Shown piece by piece: positions 16,499 through 26,900 of a stretch of DNA of 64,000 nt. The translations under genes were made by a program, and so were the position numbers. The notes beneath the pieces were generated by a model that did not search any database, was not told where the DNA came from, and saw nothing but the letters and a program-made list of their open reading frames with translations. Location of the stretch: contig JAUXOG010000043.1 in NCBI GenBank assembly GCA_030682385.1, forward strand, positions 1 through 64,000. Direction: 5' to 3'. This DNA is from Bacteroidota bacterium. GTDB taxonomy: Bacteria; Bacteroidota; Ignavibacteria; UBA10030; BY39. Position 1 is the first letter of the stretch. Every line of letters starts with the position of its first letter.

Positions 16499-19012
16499 AT
16501 GAAAGCCATCATAATGGCAGGGGGTTTTGGGACACGACTCAGGCCTCTTACCGCAAATATACCCAAACCAATGGTTCCAATGGTGAATAAGCCGATGATG
16601 CAGCATATCGTCAGCTTGTTAAAAAACCACCACATCGATAATATTATATCTTCGTTGTTTTATCAACCGGATGCTATTTCAAGTTATTTCGGAAACGGTG
16701 AAAAATTCGGTGTAACGATGAATTACGTTCGAGCAGAAGCCGACTACGGAACTGCTGGCAGCGTCAAAAATGCGGTTGTTTCGTTGGGCATTCCGAACGA
16801 TCAAATACTGATTATCAGCGGCGATGTTTTAACGGATGTTGATTTAACTCAGGCAATCGAATTTCATAATTCAAAAAAAGCAAAAGCAACGCTCATATTG
16901 ACTCACGCCAACAATCCGCTGCAATTTGGTGTTGTGATTACACAGGATGATGGAAGAATATCCCGTTTCCTCGAAAAACCGACATGGGGCGAAGTTTTTT
17001 CGGATACAATAAATACCGGTATTTATATTTTAGAACCCGAAGTACTAAAGCTTATTCCTTATCGGGAGGAATTCGACTTCAGCAAGGATTTGTTTCCTTT
17101 AATGCTCGAACAAAAAATGGATCTTTACGGATACATTGCCGATTGTTACTGGCGGGATATCGGGAATCTTTATGATTATCAAGAAGCACATTTGGATTTT
17201 CTGAGCGGAAAAGTAAATATTAAAACCGACGGTACGCAAAATAATAATTTTGTGTCCGGCGAAAAAACTGTTATCAAAACTGCCTCAGAAAATATTTCAG
17301 GAAATAATTTGATTGGTAAGAATTCTGTGATTGATGAGCATGCTATTATTTCAAATTCGGTCATCGGGGATCATTGCATGATAGGTGCGGGCTCAATTAT
17401 TAAAAACAGTGTTGTTTGGAGCGGCAGCAAGATAGGAAGAAATTCGGAACTATCAGCCGATGTAGTCGGTTTCGATTGCGATATTCAAGATGGGGTGATT
17501 GTTGGCGATAATGTTTTTATAAGCGACAAGTGTATTATAGGCAACAACGCAAAATTAATAGCTAATATAAAACTCTGGCCCGAGAAGATTGTAGAAGATT
17601 CTGCTGTTGTGAATCGTAGTTTGGTTTTAGAAGACCGCTGGCTGAAAGAGTTGTTCACTGATGCACGGGTAACGGGACTTTCGAATCTCGAGATGAATCC
17701 TGAATTCGGCGCCCGGCTCGGCGCGGCATTAGGCACATATTTAGGCGTTGGGAAAATAGTAGCTACAAGCCGCGATTCCGATAACGTTTCACGAATGCTG
17801 AATCGTGCAATGATATGCGGTTTGCTTTCTGCGGGCGTCAGCGTGAACGATTTGCGTGCTATGCCAATTCCCCTTGTAAGGCACGAGTTGAGTACGGGTA
17901 ACGAAGCAGCCGGTATTCACGTACGAAAATCGCCCTACAACAAAGCTATGACCGATATTATATTTTTCGATTCCAACGGAAGAGATTTACCAATCCGGAA
18001 AACTAAATCAGTCGAGCGGATATTCTTCGGTGAAGATTTTTTACGCGCACCCGCTAACAAGGTAGGAAGTATAAATTTTGCTGAAAGGACATCCGAAGTT
18101 TATCGCCAAAAGTTTTTATCCTCCTTAAATCTCGAAGCAATCAGGAAAGCTAAATTCAAAATTGTATTGGATTATTCGTACGGAGTTGCAGCGACTATTT
18201 TTCCGACGCTGTTGGGTTCGTTTAACATTCAATCGGTTGCCCTGAATTCGCACCTCGATCCGAACAAGTTAACCCGCGATGAATTGGAAATTTCCGAATC
18301 GCTTAAGCAGCTTGCTCATATTGTTACTTCTTTAAAATACGACCTCGGTATTATGATAGATGCGGGGTCGGAACGGATTACTATTATTGATGAACTCGGA
18401 AATATTCTCGACGGCGAACGTTTACTGACTATGGTGGTTAAATTATTCCTGGATGTTTATCCGAATACAAAACGGATAGCAGTTCCCATAGTCGCACCGT
18501 CAGAGATCGATGTGTTGAGCAAAGATTGTTCAATTACTAAAACAAAAAATTCGCACCTCGCAATGATGGAAGCTGCATTTGACAAATCGGTTGCATTTGT
18601 AGGTGGGACAAAAGGTGGTTTCATTTTTACGGAATTTTTTTTCGCTTCCGACGCAATGTATTCGGCGGCTAAAATAATTGAATTGTTGGCAGTAAGCGGC
18701 GAAAAGTTTGGTTCACTCGATAAAAATATTGTAAAATATTACAGCGTTAAACGCGATGTAATGTGCCCGTGGGACAGCAAAGGGCAGGTTATGCGACACT
18801 TAAACAAAGCAACAGAAAATGCCGACAGAGAACTTGTCGACGGTGTAAAAATAAAATTCAATACCTCGCATCAAGACAATATCTCCGTTCAAATTATACC
18901 GGATAGAGAAAGACCATTTTTCCACATACGTACTGAAGCCCATACCGAATCGGCAGCAATTCGTTTGGCTGATGAGTATATGGAAAAAGTAATCGAATGG
19001 CGCGACATGTAG
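16499..19012 (+). CDS. Sugar-phosphate nucleotidyltransferase fused to a degenerate phosphomannomutase-like domain
   Basis: The 837-residue protein begins with an NTP-transferase domain (GGFGTRLRPLT, signature Lys in PKPM, about residues 1-235). Left-handed beta-helix hexapeptide repeats follow (about 250-370), then a phosphohexomutase-like region (about 385-835). The first domain looks active as a GDP-mannose or dTDP-glucose-type pyrophosphorylase. The mutase region has lost consensus active-site residues. The serine loop reads HVRKSPYN, the metal loop reads DAGSER instead of DGDGDR, and the sugar loop reads GGTKGG. The fusion also occurs in other phyla. It probably supplies activated sugar for the envelope. 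Confidence 0.88.
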   Translation: MKAIIMAGGFGTRLRPLTANIPKPMVPMVNKPMMQHIVSLLKNHHIDNIISSLFYQPDAISSYFGNGEKFGVTMNYVRAEADYGTAGSVKNAVVSLGIPNDQILIISGDVLTDVDLTQAIEFHNSKKAKATLILTHANNPLQFGVVITQDDGRISRFLEKPTWGEVFSDTINTGIYILEPEVLKLIPYREEFDFSKDLFPLMLEQKMDLYGYIADCYWRDIGNLYDYQEAHLDFLSGKVNIKTDGTQNNNFVSGEKTVIKTASENISGNNLIGKNSVIDEHAIISNSVIGDHCMIGAGSIIKNSVVWSGSKIGRNSELSADVVGFDCDIQDGVIVGDNVFISDKCIIGNNAKLIANIKLWPEKIVEDSAVVNRSLVLEDRWLKELFTDARVTGLSNLEMNPEFGARLGAALGTYLGVGKIVATSRDSDNVSRMLNRAMICGLLSAGVSVNDLRAMPIPLVRHELSTGNEAAGIHVRKSPYNKAMTDIIFFDSNGRDLPIRKTKSVERIFFGEDFLRAPANKVGSINFAERTSEVYRQKFLSSLNLEAIRKAKFKIVLDYSYGVAATIFPTLLGSFNIQSVALNSHLDPNKLTRDELEISESLKQLAHIVTSLKYDLGIMIDAGSERITIIDELGNILDGERLLTMVVKLFLDVYPNTKRIAVPIVAPSEIDVLSKDCSITKTKNSHLAMMEAAFDKSVAFVGGTKGGFIFTEFFFASDAMYSAAKIIELLAVSGEKFGSLDKNIVKYYSVKRDVMCPWDSKGQVMRHLNKATENADRELVDGVKIKFNTSHQDNISVQIIPDRERPFFHIRTEAHTESAAIRLADEYMEKVIEWRDM

Positions 19013-19044
19013 GAATAATATTTCAAAATTAGAAGGAAATTCGG

Positions 19045-19524
19045 ATGAAGATAATCGATATCTTAAATGAAAATCTTGTAAAAACAAATCTTATTGGAAA
19101 TACAAAAGAAGAAATCATCAACGAGATGATAGATTTACTTATATCTTCAAATGCTTCCACGAAAATATTGGACAAAGAAAAAGTGCGGTCGTGCATTTTT
19201 GAACGGGAGAAAATTATGTCCACCGGTGTTGGCAACGGATTCGCAATTCCGCATGGTAAAACCGATGCGGTATCCGACATAATCGCAGCTTTCGGTATTA
19301 CTGGTAAACCAATAGATTATCAATCGCTCGATGAAAAGCCCGTACGGCTGGTGTTTTTATTAGTAGCTCGCGATAATATGGTGGGACCCCACATAAAACT
19401 TTTAAGCCGCATTTCGCGTTTAATGAACAAAGAAGAATTCCGTCAGAGACTTCTTAATTTATCCAATCCTGCAGAAGTAATCGAAGCCTTCAAAACAGAA
19501 GAGTCATCTTACTTCGACATCTAA
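19045..19524 (+). CDS. PTS EIIA-type (PtsN-like) regulatory protein
   Basis: The 159-residue protein is an EIIA of the mannitol/fructose/nitrogen class. The phospho-accepting His lies in GFAIPHGKTDAV. No EIIB or EIIC genes are adjacent, so a regulatory, PtsN-like role is more likely than sugar import. The second conserved region, around VFLLVARDNMVGPHIKLL, is intact. It sits between the sugar nucleotidyltransferase gene (32 bp upstream) and hisS (24 bp downstream), all on the plus strand. Confidence 0.88.
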   Translation: MKIIDILNENLVKTNLIGNTKEEIINEMIDLLISSNASTKILDKEKVRSCIFEREKIMSTGVGNGFAIPHGKTDAVSDIIAAFGITGKPIDYQSLDEKPVRLVFLLVARDNMVGPHIKLLSRISRLMNKEEFRQRLLNLSNPAEVIEAFKTEESSYFDI

Positions 19525-19548
19525 TCGAGAAATAATTTAGGCATCCAC

Positions 19549-20808
19549 TTGAAATTCAAATCAATAAAAGGTACGAAGGATATTCTACCCGATGAAACAC
19601 GCCTTTGGCAATTAGTCGAGCAAAATATTCGCGAGACGATGGAGTTGTTCAACTACAAAGAAATCAGAACTCCTGTTTTTGAAGAAACATCCCTCTTTGC
19701 ACGAAGCATCGGTGAACTGACTGATATAGTCGGGAAAGAAATGTATTCGTTCACCGACCGCAGCGGCGATAGTTTAACACTAAAACCAGAAATGACCGCT
19801 TCGGTTATTCGTGCTTATATCCAACATAACTTGGGAGAGAAACTACCACTGACAAAAGTGTATTACATAAGCCCGGCTTTTCGGCAGGAGAGGCCGCAAG
19901 CAGGCAGGTTACGGCAATTTCATCAATTCGGCGCCGAGGCAATCGGCGGTTCCAATCCTGAAATTGATGCTGAAATAATCGCACTATCGGCGGCTATTTA
20001 CAAGAAGTTTGGCATTCAGGAATTTCAGGTAAAAATTAATTCTGTAGGCTGTCCCGTTTGCAGAAACGAGTATAAAGAAAAATTAAAGGAACACTTAACA
20101 AAAGTTTCCGACAAACTCAGTATCGAGAGCCAAAAACGTTTGGAAACAAATCCGATGCGGATATTAGACTCGAAAGATGAGAACGATACAATTCTTACGC
20201 ACGATGCACCGCTGATGATGCACAATCTCTGCGATGAGTGTAAAAATCATTTTGAAAAATTGCAGGAAGCTTTGAACATTTTAGGTATTCAATACGTAGT
20301 AGATGGAAGAATTGTTCGCGGTTTGGATTATTACACAAAAACTGCATACGAAATAACGAGCGATGAACTTGGTTCGCAAAATGCTCTCGTCGGCGGAGGC
20401 AGATACGATCTGCTTGTAAAAGAGTTGGGTGGAAAATCGACACCGGCAGTCGGTTTTGCTGCTGGTATGGAACGACTATTAATGGTTTTGGAAAAACGTG
20501 AAAACATGAAAACAGACACGCAGCATCCTAAATTGTTTATAGCATCAGCCGACGAATTATCTTATAAAAAAGTACTATCCGAGGCAGCCCGAATGCGCGA
20601 TGCTGGCATCGCCTGCGAAATTGATTGGTTACGCCGCAGTTTAAAAGCACAAATGCGTGAAGCCGACCGCCAGCAAGCTGATTTTGTAGTAGTGATTGGC
20701 GAGGAAGAAATCAAAACGAACACTGTCGTACTTAAAGAAATGAAATCCGGAAATCAGAATAAGTTATCGTTCGTTGAACTTGTAAATTTTCTGACAGCAA
20801 AAAAATGA
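19549..20808 (+). CDS. hisS: Histidine--tRNA ligase
   Basis: This class II synthetase charges tRNA-His. The 419 residues have the family start (KFKSIKGTKDILPDE), motif 2 (FRQERPQAGRLRQFHQFGAE) and the histidine-specific GLDYYTKTAYE. Motif 3 is GFAAGMERL, and a C-terminal anticodon-binding domain follows. Translation starts at TTG, and no in-frame ATG fits the conserved N-terminus. The stop codon overlaps the next gene by 4 bp. Confidence 0.97.
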   Translation: MKFKSIKGTKDILPDETRLWQLVEQNIRETMELFNYKEIRTPVFEETSLFARSIGELTDIVGKEMYSFTDRSGDSLTLKPEMTASVIRAYIQHNLGEKLPLTKVYYISPAFRQERPQAGRLRQFHQFGAEAIGGSNPEIDAEIIALSAAIYKKFGIQEFQVKINSVGCPVCRNEYKEKLKEHLTKVSDKLSIESQKRLETNPMRILDSKDENDTILTHDAPLMMHNLCDECKNHFEKLQEALNILGIQYVVDGRIVRGLDYYTKTAYEITSDELGSQNALVGGGRYDLLVKELGGKSTPAVGFAAGMERLLMVLEKRENMKTDTQHPKLFIASADELSYKKVLSEAARMRDAGIACEIDWLRRSLKAQMREADRQQADFVVVIGEEEIKTNTVVLKEMKSGNQNKLSFVELVNFLTAKK

Positions 20809-21212
20809 AAAATAAAGTCGGCAAAACAGATCAAGCGAATGAATTGGATCTGTTTCTTTCCTCAAACTACAATGAACTTACCAAGAAATACGTAACTACT
20901 TTTCGGTTAGAAACATCTCAAATATTCACGACATTCAGATACGAGATCGATGTAGAAGAAACTTTTCACGACAATCAAATCACTTTTAAATTGATCGGAT
21001 TAAAAACACCGAGGTTACTTATTCCCGGAGGTGGACCAGCTACATTTGAAAAAAAATATGCGTCGTTGAAAGGAAATTACATCGTTGAGATAATCGGAAT
21101 AGATAAACGAAAAAACGTTTTTGAAATAAGTATATCAAAATATAAAATTAAAGTTATAAAAACTCCTGAAGAAAAATTTATAAATATATGTATCCAGAAC
21201 TTTTTAAAATAG
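20805..21212 (+). CDS. Hypothetical protein between hisS and lgt
   Basis: I do not recognise this 135-residue protein. It overlaps hisS by 4 bp at its start and lgt by 25 bp at its end, so it is clearly translated as part of the operon. The central segment alternates charged and hydrophobic residues, suggesting a mainly beta fold (TFRYEIDVEETFHDNQITFKL). A turn PGGGPATFEKKY follows. There is no signal peptide or membrane helix. The C-terminus is rich in Lys and Ile. Confidence 0.75.
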   Translation: MKNKVGKTDQANELDLFLSSNYNELTKKYVTTFRLETSQIFTTFRYEIDVEETFHDNQITFKLIGLKTPRLLIPGGGPATFEKKYASLKGNYIVEIIGIDKRKNVFEISISKYKIKVIKTPEEKFINICIQNFLK

Positions 21213-22009
21213 GACCGCTTACAGTTTACAGTTACGGTTTGATGCTTGGCATCGCATTCCTAACTGCAAGCTATATACTAACAAGTGAGTTGAAACGGAA
21301 AAAATTAGATCCGAATTTAGCTTCTACAATTACATTGCTTGCAGTTATCTGTGGAATCGTTGGCGCTAAATTATTTCACCTGATAGAAAATTTGGAACAC
21401 TTTCTGCAATCACCAATCGAGATGATGTTTTCCGCAGGCGGACTTACATTTTATGGTGGGTTCATACTTGCTACGATTGTTATAATTTTGTATCTGAAAC
21501 AGAAGAAAGTTCCGGTATTAAAAATCACCGATGCGGCAGCTCCCGGTTTGATGATCGGCTACGGAATTGCTCGTATCGGCTGCCACTTGTCGGGCGACGG
21601 CGATTACGGAATGCCAACCGACCTGCCTTGGGCAATGAGTTATGAAAACGGAACTTACCCGCCATCGGCTGCATTCCGCGACTTCCCGGAAATCGTTGAA
21701 AAATATGGCGTTAACGGAATTGTTCCTGATAATATTTTAGTCCATCCCGCACCGTTGTATGAACTGATTGCGGCAGTGTTTTTATTTTTGATTCTCTGGA
21801 AACTTCGTAAAAAAATTGCACCCGACGGAATGCTGTTTATGATTTATCTGACTTTTTCAGGAGCGGAACGTTTCTTTGTAGAGTTCATACGACTTAATCC
21901 AATAGTTTTATTCGGACTTTCTGAAGCACAAATTATTTCTATTGTATTAATTGCTATCGGAGCTTTAGGTATTTTTTATTTGAAAAGAAAAAATGAGAGA
22001 AAAAAGTAA
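21188..22009 (+). CDS. lgt: Phosphatidylglycerol--prolipoprotein diacylglyceryl transferase
   Basis: This enzyme transfers diacylglycerol to the lipobox cysteine of prolipoproteins in the inner membrane. The 273 residues have about seven hydrophobic segments and the Lgt core ARIGCHLSGDGDYG. The C-terminal segment ends in GAERFFVEFIR. The HGG motif of E. coli Lgt appears here as FYGG, a Tyr variant that I believe is common in related phyla. It overlaps both neighbours (25 bp upstream, 17 bp downstream), showing tight operon packing. Confidence 0.93.
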   Translation: MYPELFKIGPLTVYSYGLMLGIAFLTASYILTSELKRKKLDPNLASTITLLAVICGIVGAKLFHLIENLEHFLQSPIEMMFSAGGLTFYGGFILATIVIILYLKQKKVPVLKITDAAAPGLMIGYGIARIGCHLSGDGDYGMPTDLPWAMSYENGTYPPSAAFRDFPEIVEKYGVNGIVPDNILVHPAPLYELIAAVFLFLILWKLRKKIAPDGMLFMIYLTFSGAERFFVEFIRLNPIVLFGLSEAQIISIVLIAIGALGIFYLKRKNERKK

Positions 22010-22745
22010 AATTACACACAACTTAATTGTTGGGAGGAATCCGGTTATCGAAGCGCTTCGTGCCGCTACTCCAATCGTAAAAATTTTCCTCCTGCACGGT
22101 ATCAGAGGCGGAAACATCGAAACAATTTACAGTCTTGCAAAGGAGAGAAAAATTCCTTGCATCGAAATCAATCGCAATAAATTTGAAGAATTAACTTCCG
22201 ATGATGTTAATCAGGGGGTTGCTGCAATAATCGAAGAGAAAAAATTTGTAGATGTAGATGACATACTTGAAATTGCATTAACGAAAGAAGAACTTCCGTT
22301 AATTTTGATTTTAGATGAAATTCAGGATCCGCAAAATTTAGGCGCAATAATCCGTACAGCCGAGTGTGCCGGTGTGCATGGGGTAATTATTCCGAAGCAT
22401 AACGCAGCTCCGGTAACATCAACAGTTACGAAAGCTTCAGCAGGCGCGGTCGAATACGTTGCAATGGCGCGCGTTACAAACATTGCACAAACAATTGATG
22501 AGTTAAAAGAAAATGGAGTATGGATTGTGGGAACCGACAGCAGCGCCGATAAAAAATATACTGAGCTTGATTACAAAATTCCGTTGGCATTAGTAGTAGG
22601 CAGCGAAGGGCGGGGAATGCGGCGACTTGTAAAAGAGAAGTGCGACTTTTTAGTAAAAATTCCACTCTTCGGTAAAATCGAATCGCTGAATGCTTCAGTC
22701 GCTGCAGCACTTTTAGTGTATGAAGTTGTGAGAAAAAGAAAATGA
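21993..22745 (+). CDS. rlmB: 23S rRNA 2'-O-ribose methyltransferase, TrmH/SpoU family
   Basis: The 250 residues comprise an N-terminal substrate-binding domain (NLIVGRNPVIEAL) and a C-terminal SPOUT knot. The knot motifs are QDPQNLGAIIRTAECAGV, VVGSEGRGMRRLV and IPLFGKIESLNASVAAA. The protein matches RlmB, which methylates G2251 of 23S rRNA, although related TrmH-family members are hard to tell apart by eye. It overlaps lgt by 17 bp and the SDR gene by 4 bp. Confidence 0.9.
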   Translation: MREKSKITHNLIVGRNPVIEALRAATPIVKIFLLHGIRGGNIETIYSLAKERKIPCIEINRNKFEELTSDDVNQGVAAIIEEKKFVDVDDILEIALTKEELPLILILDEIQDPQNLGAIIRTAECAGVHGVIIPKHNAAPVTSTVTKASAGAVEYVAMARVTNIAQTIDELKENGVWIVGTDSSADKKYTELDYKIPLALVVGSEGRGMRRLVKEKCDFLVKIPLFGKIESLNASVAAALLVYEVVRKRK

Positions 22746-23515
22746 ATCGAAAAACAGCATTAATTACAGGCGCCTCGGGCGGCATTGGTTTAGAATTTGC
22801 CCGATTATTTGCACGCGATGGTTATAATTTGGTTTTAGTTGCCCGCAGAATAATTGAACTTGAGAAATTAAAAACTGAATTAGAAAAGGGAAGTAAAGTT
22901 TCAGTCAGAGTAATCCAAAAAGATTTAGCCAACCCAACTTCCGCTCAAGAAATATATAACGAACTTCAACAAACACAGATTGATGTTTTAGTGAACAACG
23001 CAGGATTCGGATATGTTGGAAATTTTGCAGAAACCGATTGGGATGTTCATAACAGTATGATGAATGTTAATATAGTTGCACTTGTTCACCTAACCAGACT
23101 TTTTCTTCCCGGTATGGTTAAACGGGGGAGTGGTAAAATTTTAAACGTAGCTTCAACAGCAGCATTTCAACCAGGTCCGTTGATGGCGGTTTACTATGCT
23201 ACAAAATCTTTTGTAGTATCGTTTTCGCAGGCAATTGCAACTGAACTTGAAGGAAGCGGAGTTACGGTAACTTGTTTATGTCCCGGACCGACTGTCTCAG
23301 GTTTTCAAGATACTGCAGGGATGAAAAAATCAAAAATTATGAAGTATTTAAAATTTGCCAGTTCTTATGATGTAGCTCTTTATGGATACCGCGCGATGGC
23401 TAAAGGGAAAAGGTTAGCTATTCACGGATTGATGAACAGAGTTTTTGTTTGTTCAGTAAAATTTATACCGGCAGGATTTGTATTAAAATTGATTCGTTAC
23501 TTGCATAGAAAATAA
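22742..23515 (+). CDS. Short-chain dehydrogenase/reductase
   Basis: The 257-residue classical SDR has an NAD(P)-binding motif TGASGGIG (about residues 8-15), NNAGFG, the catalytic Ser in LNVAST and the Tyr-Lys pair in YYATKSF. The region after GPTVSGF resembles the DltE/YdfG-like oxidoreductase subgroup, so the substrate is unknown. The basic residues in LVARR just after the second beta strand favour NADP. It is the last gene of the hisS-lgt-rlmB run. Confidence 0.88.
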   Translation: MNRKTALITGASGGIGLEFARLFARDGYNLVLVARRIIELEKLKTELEKGSKVSVRVIQKDLANPTSAQEIYNELQQTQIDVLVNNAGFGYVGNFAETDWDVHNSMMNVNIVALVHLTRLFLPGMVKRGSGKILNVASTAAFQPGPLMAVYYATKSFVVSFSQAIATELEGSGVTVTCLCPGPTVSGFQDTAGMKKSKIMKYLKFASSYDVALYGYRAMAKGKRLAIHGLMNRVFVCSVKFIPAGFVLKLIRYLHRK

Positions 23516-23605
23516 TCAGCTAACGCCGCAGATGCCAACGCCTGAAGAATTTCAACCGTTTTAACGGTTTGTGAGTAAATTATTTTTATGAGCAATCAGT
23601 TTATG

Positions 23606-23749
23606 TAACTTACTGAAGTTACGCAGAATTGACTTTTTGTCATGTTGATCCCGACTAGTCGGGAGAAACATCTAAAAATAGCTCGAATTTGAGGTTTAAG
23701 ATTCTTCACTTCGTTCAGAATGACTCTTTTGCGTAACTTCAGTAACTTA
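23606..23749. repeat. MITE-like element with 20-bp terminal inverted repeats
   Basis: TAACTTACTGAAGTTACGCA (23606-23625) and TGCGTAACTTCAGTAACTTA (23730-23749) are inverted copies with one mismatch. They bound a 144-bp element. Inside are a perfect 16-bp palindrome (TCCCGACTAGTCGGGA, 23649-23664) and GATTCTTCACTTCGTTCAGAATGAC, a sequence of a widespread intergenic-repeat type. There is no coding capacity. It lies in the 451-bp gap between two convergent genes, whose other contents are the terminator at 23800 and the repeat at 23926. Confidence 0.75.
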
Positions 23750-23799
23750 ATAATTCTCTAAGTGAGAAAAAGTTCGAAGCCATTCATACAAAAACAAAA

Positions 23800-23839
23800 G
23801 AGCCGACCCCTCCGTTAGCTAACGGACTGAAATCGGCTC
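23800..23839. terminator. Bidirectional terminator between convergent genes
   Basis: The outer stem GAGCCGA / TCGGCTC encloses a nested perfect palindrome CCGTTAGCTAACGG. An A-rich run flanks the left side and AATTTGATC the right. It lies between the rightward SDR gene and the leftward secreted phospholipase-D-type gene, where a shared terminator is expected. A perfect inverted repeat TTGATCATTG / CAATGATCAA follows directly. Confidence 0.7.
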
Positions 23840-23925
23840 AATTTGATCATTGATCCAATGATTCAATGATCAAATGATTAAATGAATCAATTATACTTTT
23901 ACCGCATCAGCATTTATCCTCCGAA

Positions 23926-23965
23926 GCCCCGCCTGACCACTCGATGCGGGAGAGCGGCGGGCAGG
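23926..23965. repeat. Interspersed GC-rich inverted repeat, copy 2
   Basis: GCCCCGCCTGACC and GGCGGGCAGG form the arms of the same element family seen at 6824-6880 and 56006-56035. This copy begins 1 bp after the stop codon of the 23967-27221 gene on the minus strand. It may act as a transcript-stabilising 3' hairpin there. Confidence 0.7.
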
Positions 23966-23966
23966 T

Positions 23967-26900
23967 TTAGCGTAGGAGGAGCATCTTCTTCACAGAAGTG
24001 AACGAGCCTGCCGTAAGTTTGTAAAAATAAACACCGCTGGCTAATTGAGTTGCGTTGAAATTAACAGTGTAATTTCCGGCTTTCATTTCTTCGTTCACTA
24101 ATGTAGCTACTTCTTGTCCCAATATATTGTAAGCCTTAAGAGTAACTAAATTTGCTATAGGCAAACTGAACGCAATTGTACTCGTTGGGTTGAAAGGGTT
24201 CGGGTAGTTTTGACTTAGATTGAAGTCGTCAGGAATTCCATTACCATTTTCATTTACGTTTACCTGAACAGGATCAGTTCCGCCGGCTTCAGTGTAACGG
24301 GCTGCAAATTCCTGTATGTAAAGATTTCCAATTCTATTATCTTTTATAATTAATGTGTTTTCATCGTTCTTTGTTTCGGCGGCTGACGACCAGTTATGCG
24401 AGCCGGTTACAACCCATGCAGTTCCTCCATAAGGTTCTGCATCGACGATTGCGTACTTATGATGTAAAAATCCGGTGCCAACTTTTAAGAGAATATCTAC
24501 ACCACTCGTTTGCAAGTAAGGATATTGAGTTCCGAGATCAGTACCATTATCTAAAATTACACGTGTCTTTTTCCCGGTATTTTTCTTTACGACTATAGAA
24601 TCAGCTAACTCTTTACGTGTGATAGTTAGCAACGCGATATTAATTGAGCTTTGAGCTTTTCCTAAAGCTTTGCCGATGTAAGTTGTAGTTCTGTCGCTCG
24701 GACTGAAAAACGATTCAACATATTTACCGCCTATGATGAATCTGTGTGGTGTGTTGTTAAACTTTCTTGCTCCAAATCTGGAGATGGCTGAGTTGGGAGT
24801 TTCAGTGCTGCTTCCCCACATTTCTTCAAATTCGCGTGTGTAAGCACCTGCCAAAGCAACATCCTGTAACTCAATTGCATTTTGCCGGTCGGCATCAGTA
24901 CCAGGGTCAGTAGCATTCCAAGAACCTGTCCATACCCAAACACTATCAGCAGCACCGCCTCTACCATCGAAAACGAAGAACTTGTTATGATGAAGTCCTG
25001 TACCGTCATTAAGTCCGTAAGCATCAAAAACAACAGTGATTCCATTATTTGTGAGAGTTGACCACGGTAATGTAGTTTTGTTATCGTATTCACCTATAAC
25101 GCGAACTTGAACACCACGATTTTTTGCAGCGACTAAAGCATTAGCGACATTTGCGCCAACCGTACCGCTTAAACTATATAGTGCCGCATCGATTGATCTT
25201 CTCGAGTTATTAATTCTCTCTATTATTTTATTAGAGAAATTAATATTACCTAAAGCTGCCTCACCCGTCGATAATGTCGTGTTCACACTCTTGCTAAAAT
25301 AAACATTGATTTTTCCGGTGGTTGGGGATTTAGAGGTTGTGCTCACAATTAAATTTCCTGCGAAACTTGTATCTGTACCGGAAACTGAAAAAGCTTGAAC
25401 GTTGTATATCGTTGCTGCTGTTAATCCAGATAATGTTACTGAATGAGATGTCCTCAAATCATTATCGGGTTCGATTAAACCTAATTCATAGTTTGTATTA
25501 ACACCGTAACGAAGGCGCGATGTACCGGGAAAAAGTGTTTTCCAGCCAAGAGTTATTGATGATGAATCTAAATAAGTTTCTTCAGGATATTCAGTGAATA
25601 GAGGTCCTGATGAAATAATATCAGCAGTAAAGCGGGGCATTACTTGATAACCACCAATGTAAGGTGAAGCTGTTTTATATTGTCCGACTACACCGATTAG
25701 ATCGAACGTGCCGGCAGGAGCTACACCCCCGACCAAGTTTGTGTTATTGTCGATACGTATTTGAACTGTATCACTCGGCGATGCACCGATTAAGCGATAA
25801 TTTGTATTTGCTGCCCAATTTGTAACCGGTGTTCCATTTAACATTTTTACTGTAACCCCGATAATGTGTACGAGTTTTCCCTCAAAATTTTCAACTCCAC
25901 CAACTCCATTAAAATTAATTTGTGAGGGAGTTGCTATTACTGGATCAACATAATTGCCGGAGCTAATAACTGAATACTGTTCGGGCAATTCGATTTGGTT
26001 CAATCCGCTGAATTGTGTTACTTTACCGGTTACCTGTACTTCGTTACCAACATTAATGGCTGCAGAAAAGATAGTTCCGTATATTGACATTCCAGCGGAA
26101 TTATCTTGTATGAAACTCGGGCTGCCAAATTCATTTGCAACAGTTATAATCCCACGAACAGTTACCAGATCGCCGATTCTCGTGGAAGCTCCGTTTGCAT
26201 CGTTTACTTTTACTTCTGAGATTGGTATTGCTGCACCGTAAACAGTAATTACCGGTATCGGGGCAACATCGCCATAACTTCCGCTTGCACCCGATTGAGT
26301 TTTAAATTTATAATAACCTGTAAATGTTGCTGATGTAATAGGTGAGATTGTAATTTCAGTTGAATCCTGTGTGAACGTTATACCCGTAAAATAAATTGTA
26401 TCGCCCGCTGTACTTGCAGTTGCAGTTATGTTTGTGTAGCTAACATCGCTAATATTTTTTGACCATGTAAATTCGGGTGGGACGATTATCCTTAAATTGT
26501 TGACCGCAAAGGCATTGTCTTTTCGATATGTAATTTTGATTGTTGTATCGACACTGCCGTTTATAACTGTCGGTATGATTGATACCGATCCTGAGCCTTC
26601 CGGACGTGCACGTAGTAAAGATATCCACGCAGAGTTTTCTGTAGTATTACCGGTCCCACGTGTGATTGTAAGACTATTCTGTACCCAATTCGCTACATCA
26701 GATAATTGGCTAACACTATTTCCTTTGAAAGCAGTTACCGTGTTCGAGGTTGATGCAGCCGTAAAATGAACTTTTGGCGAAGGAATACTGGCCGCATTGG
26801 CAGGTCCCCAAGAAACACCAAAGATGTGTGTTTGTGATGCGTTCCGGATTTGAACAGCATCGCTGGATCCGGCAAAAAGAAACACAGTGCCGGTAAAGTA

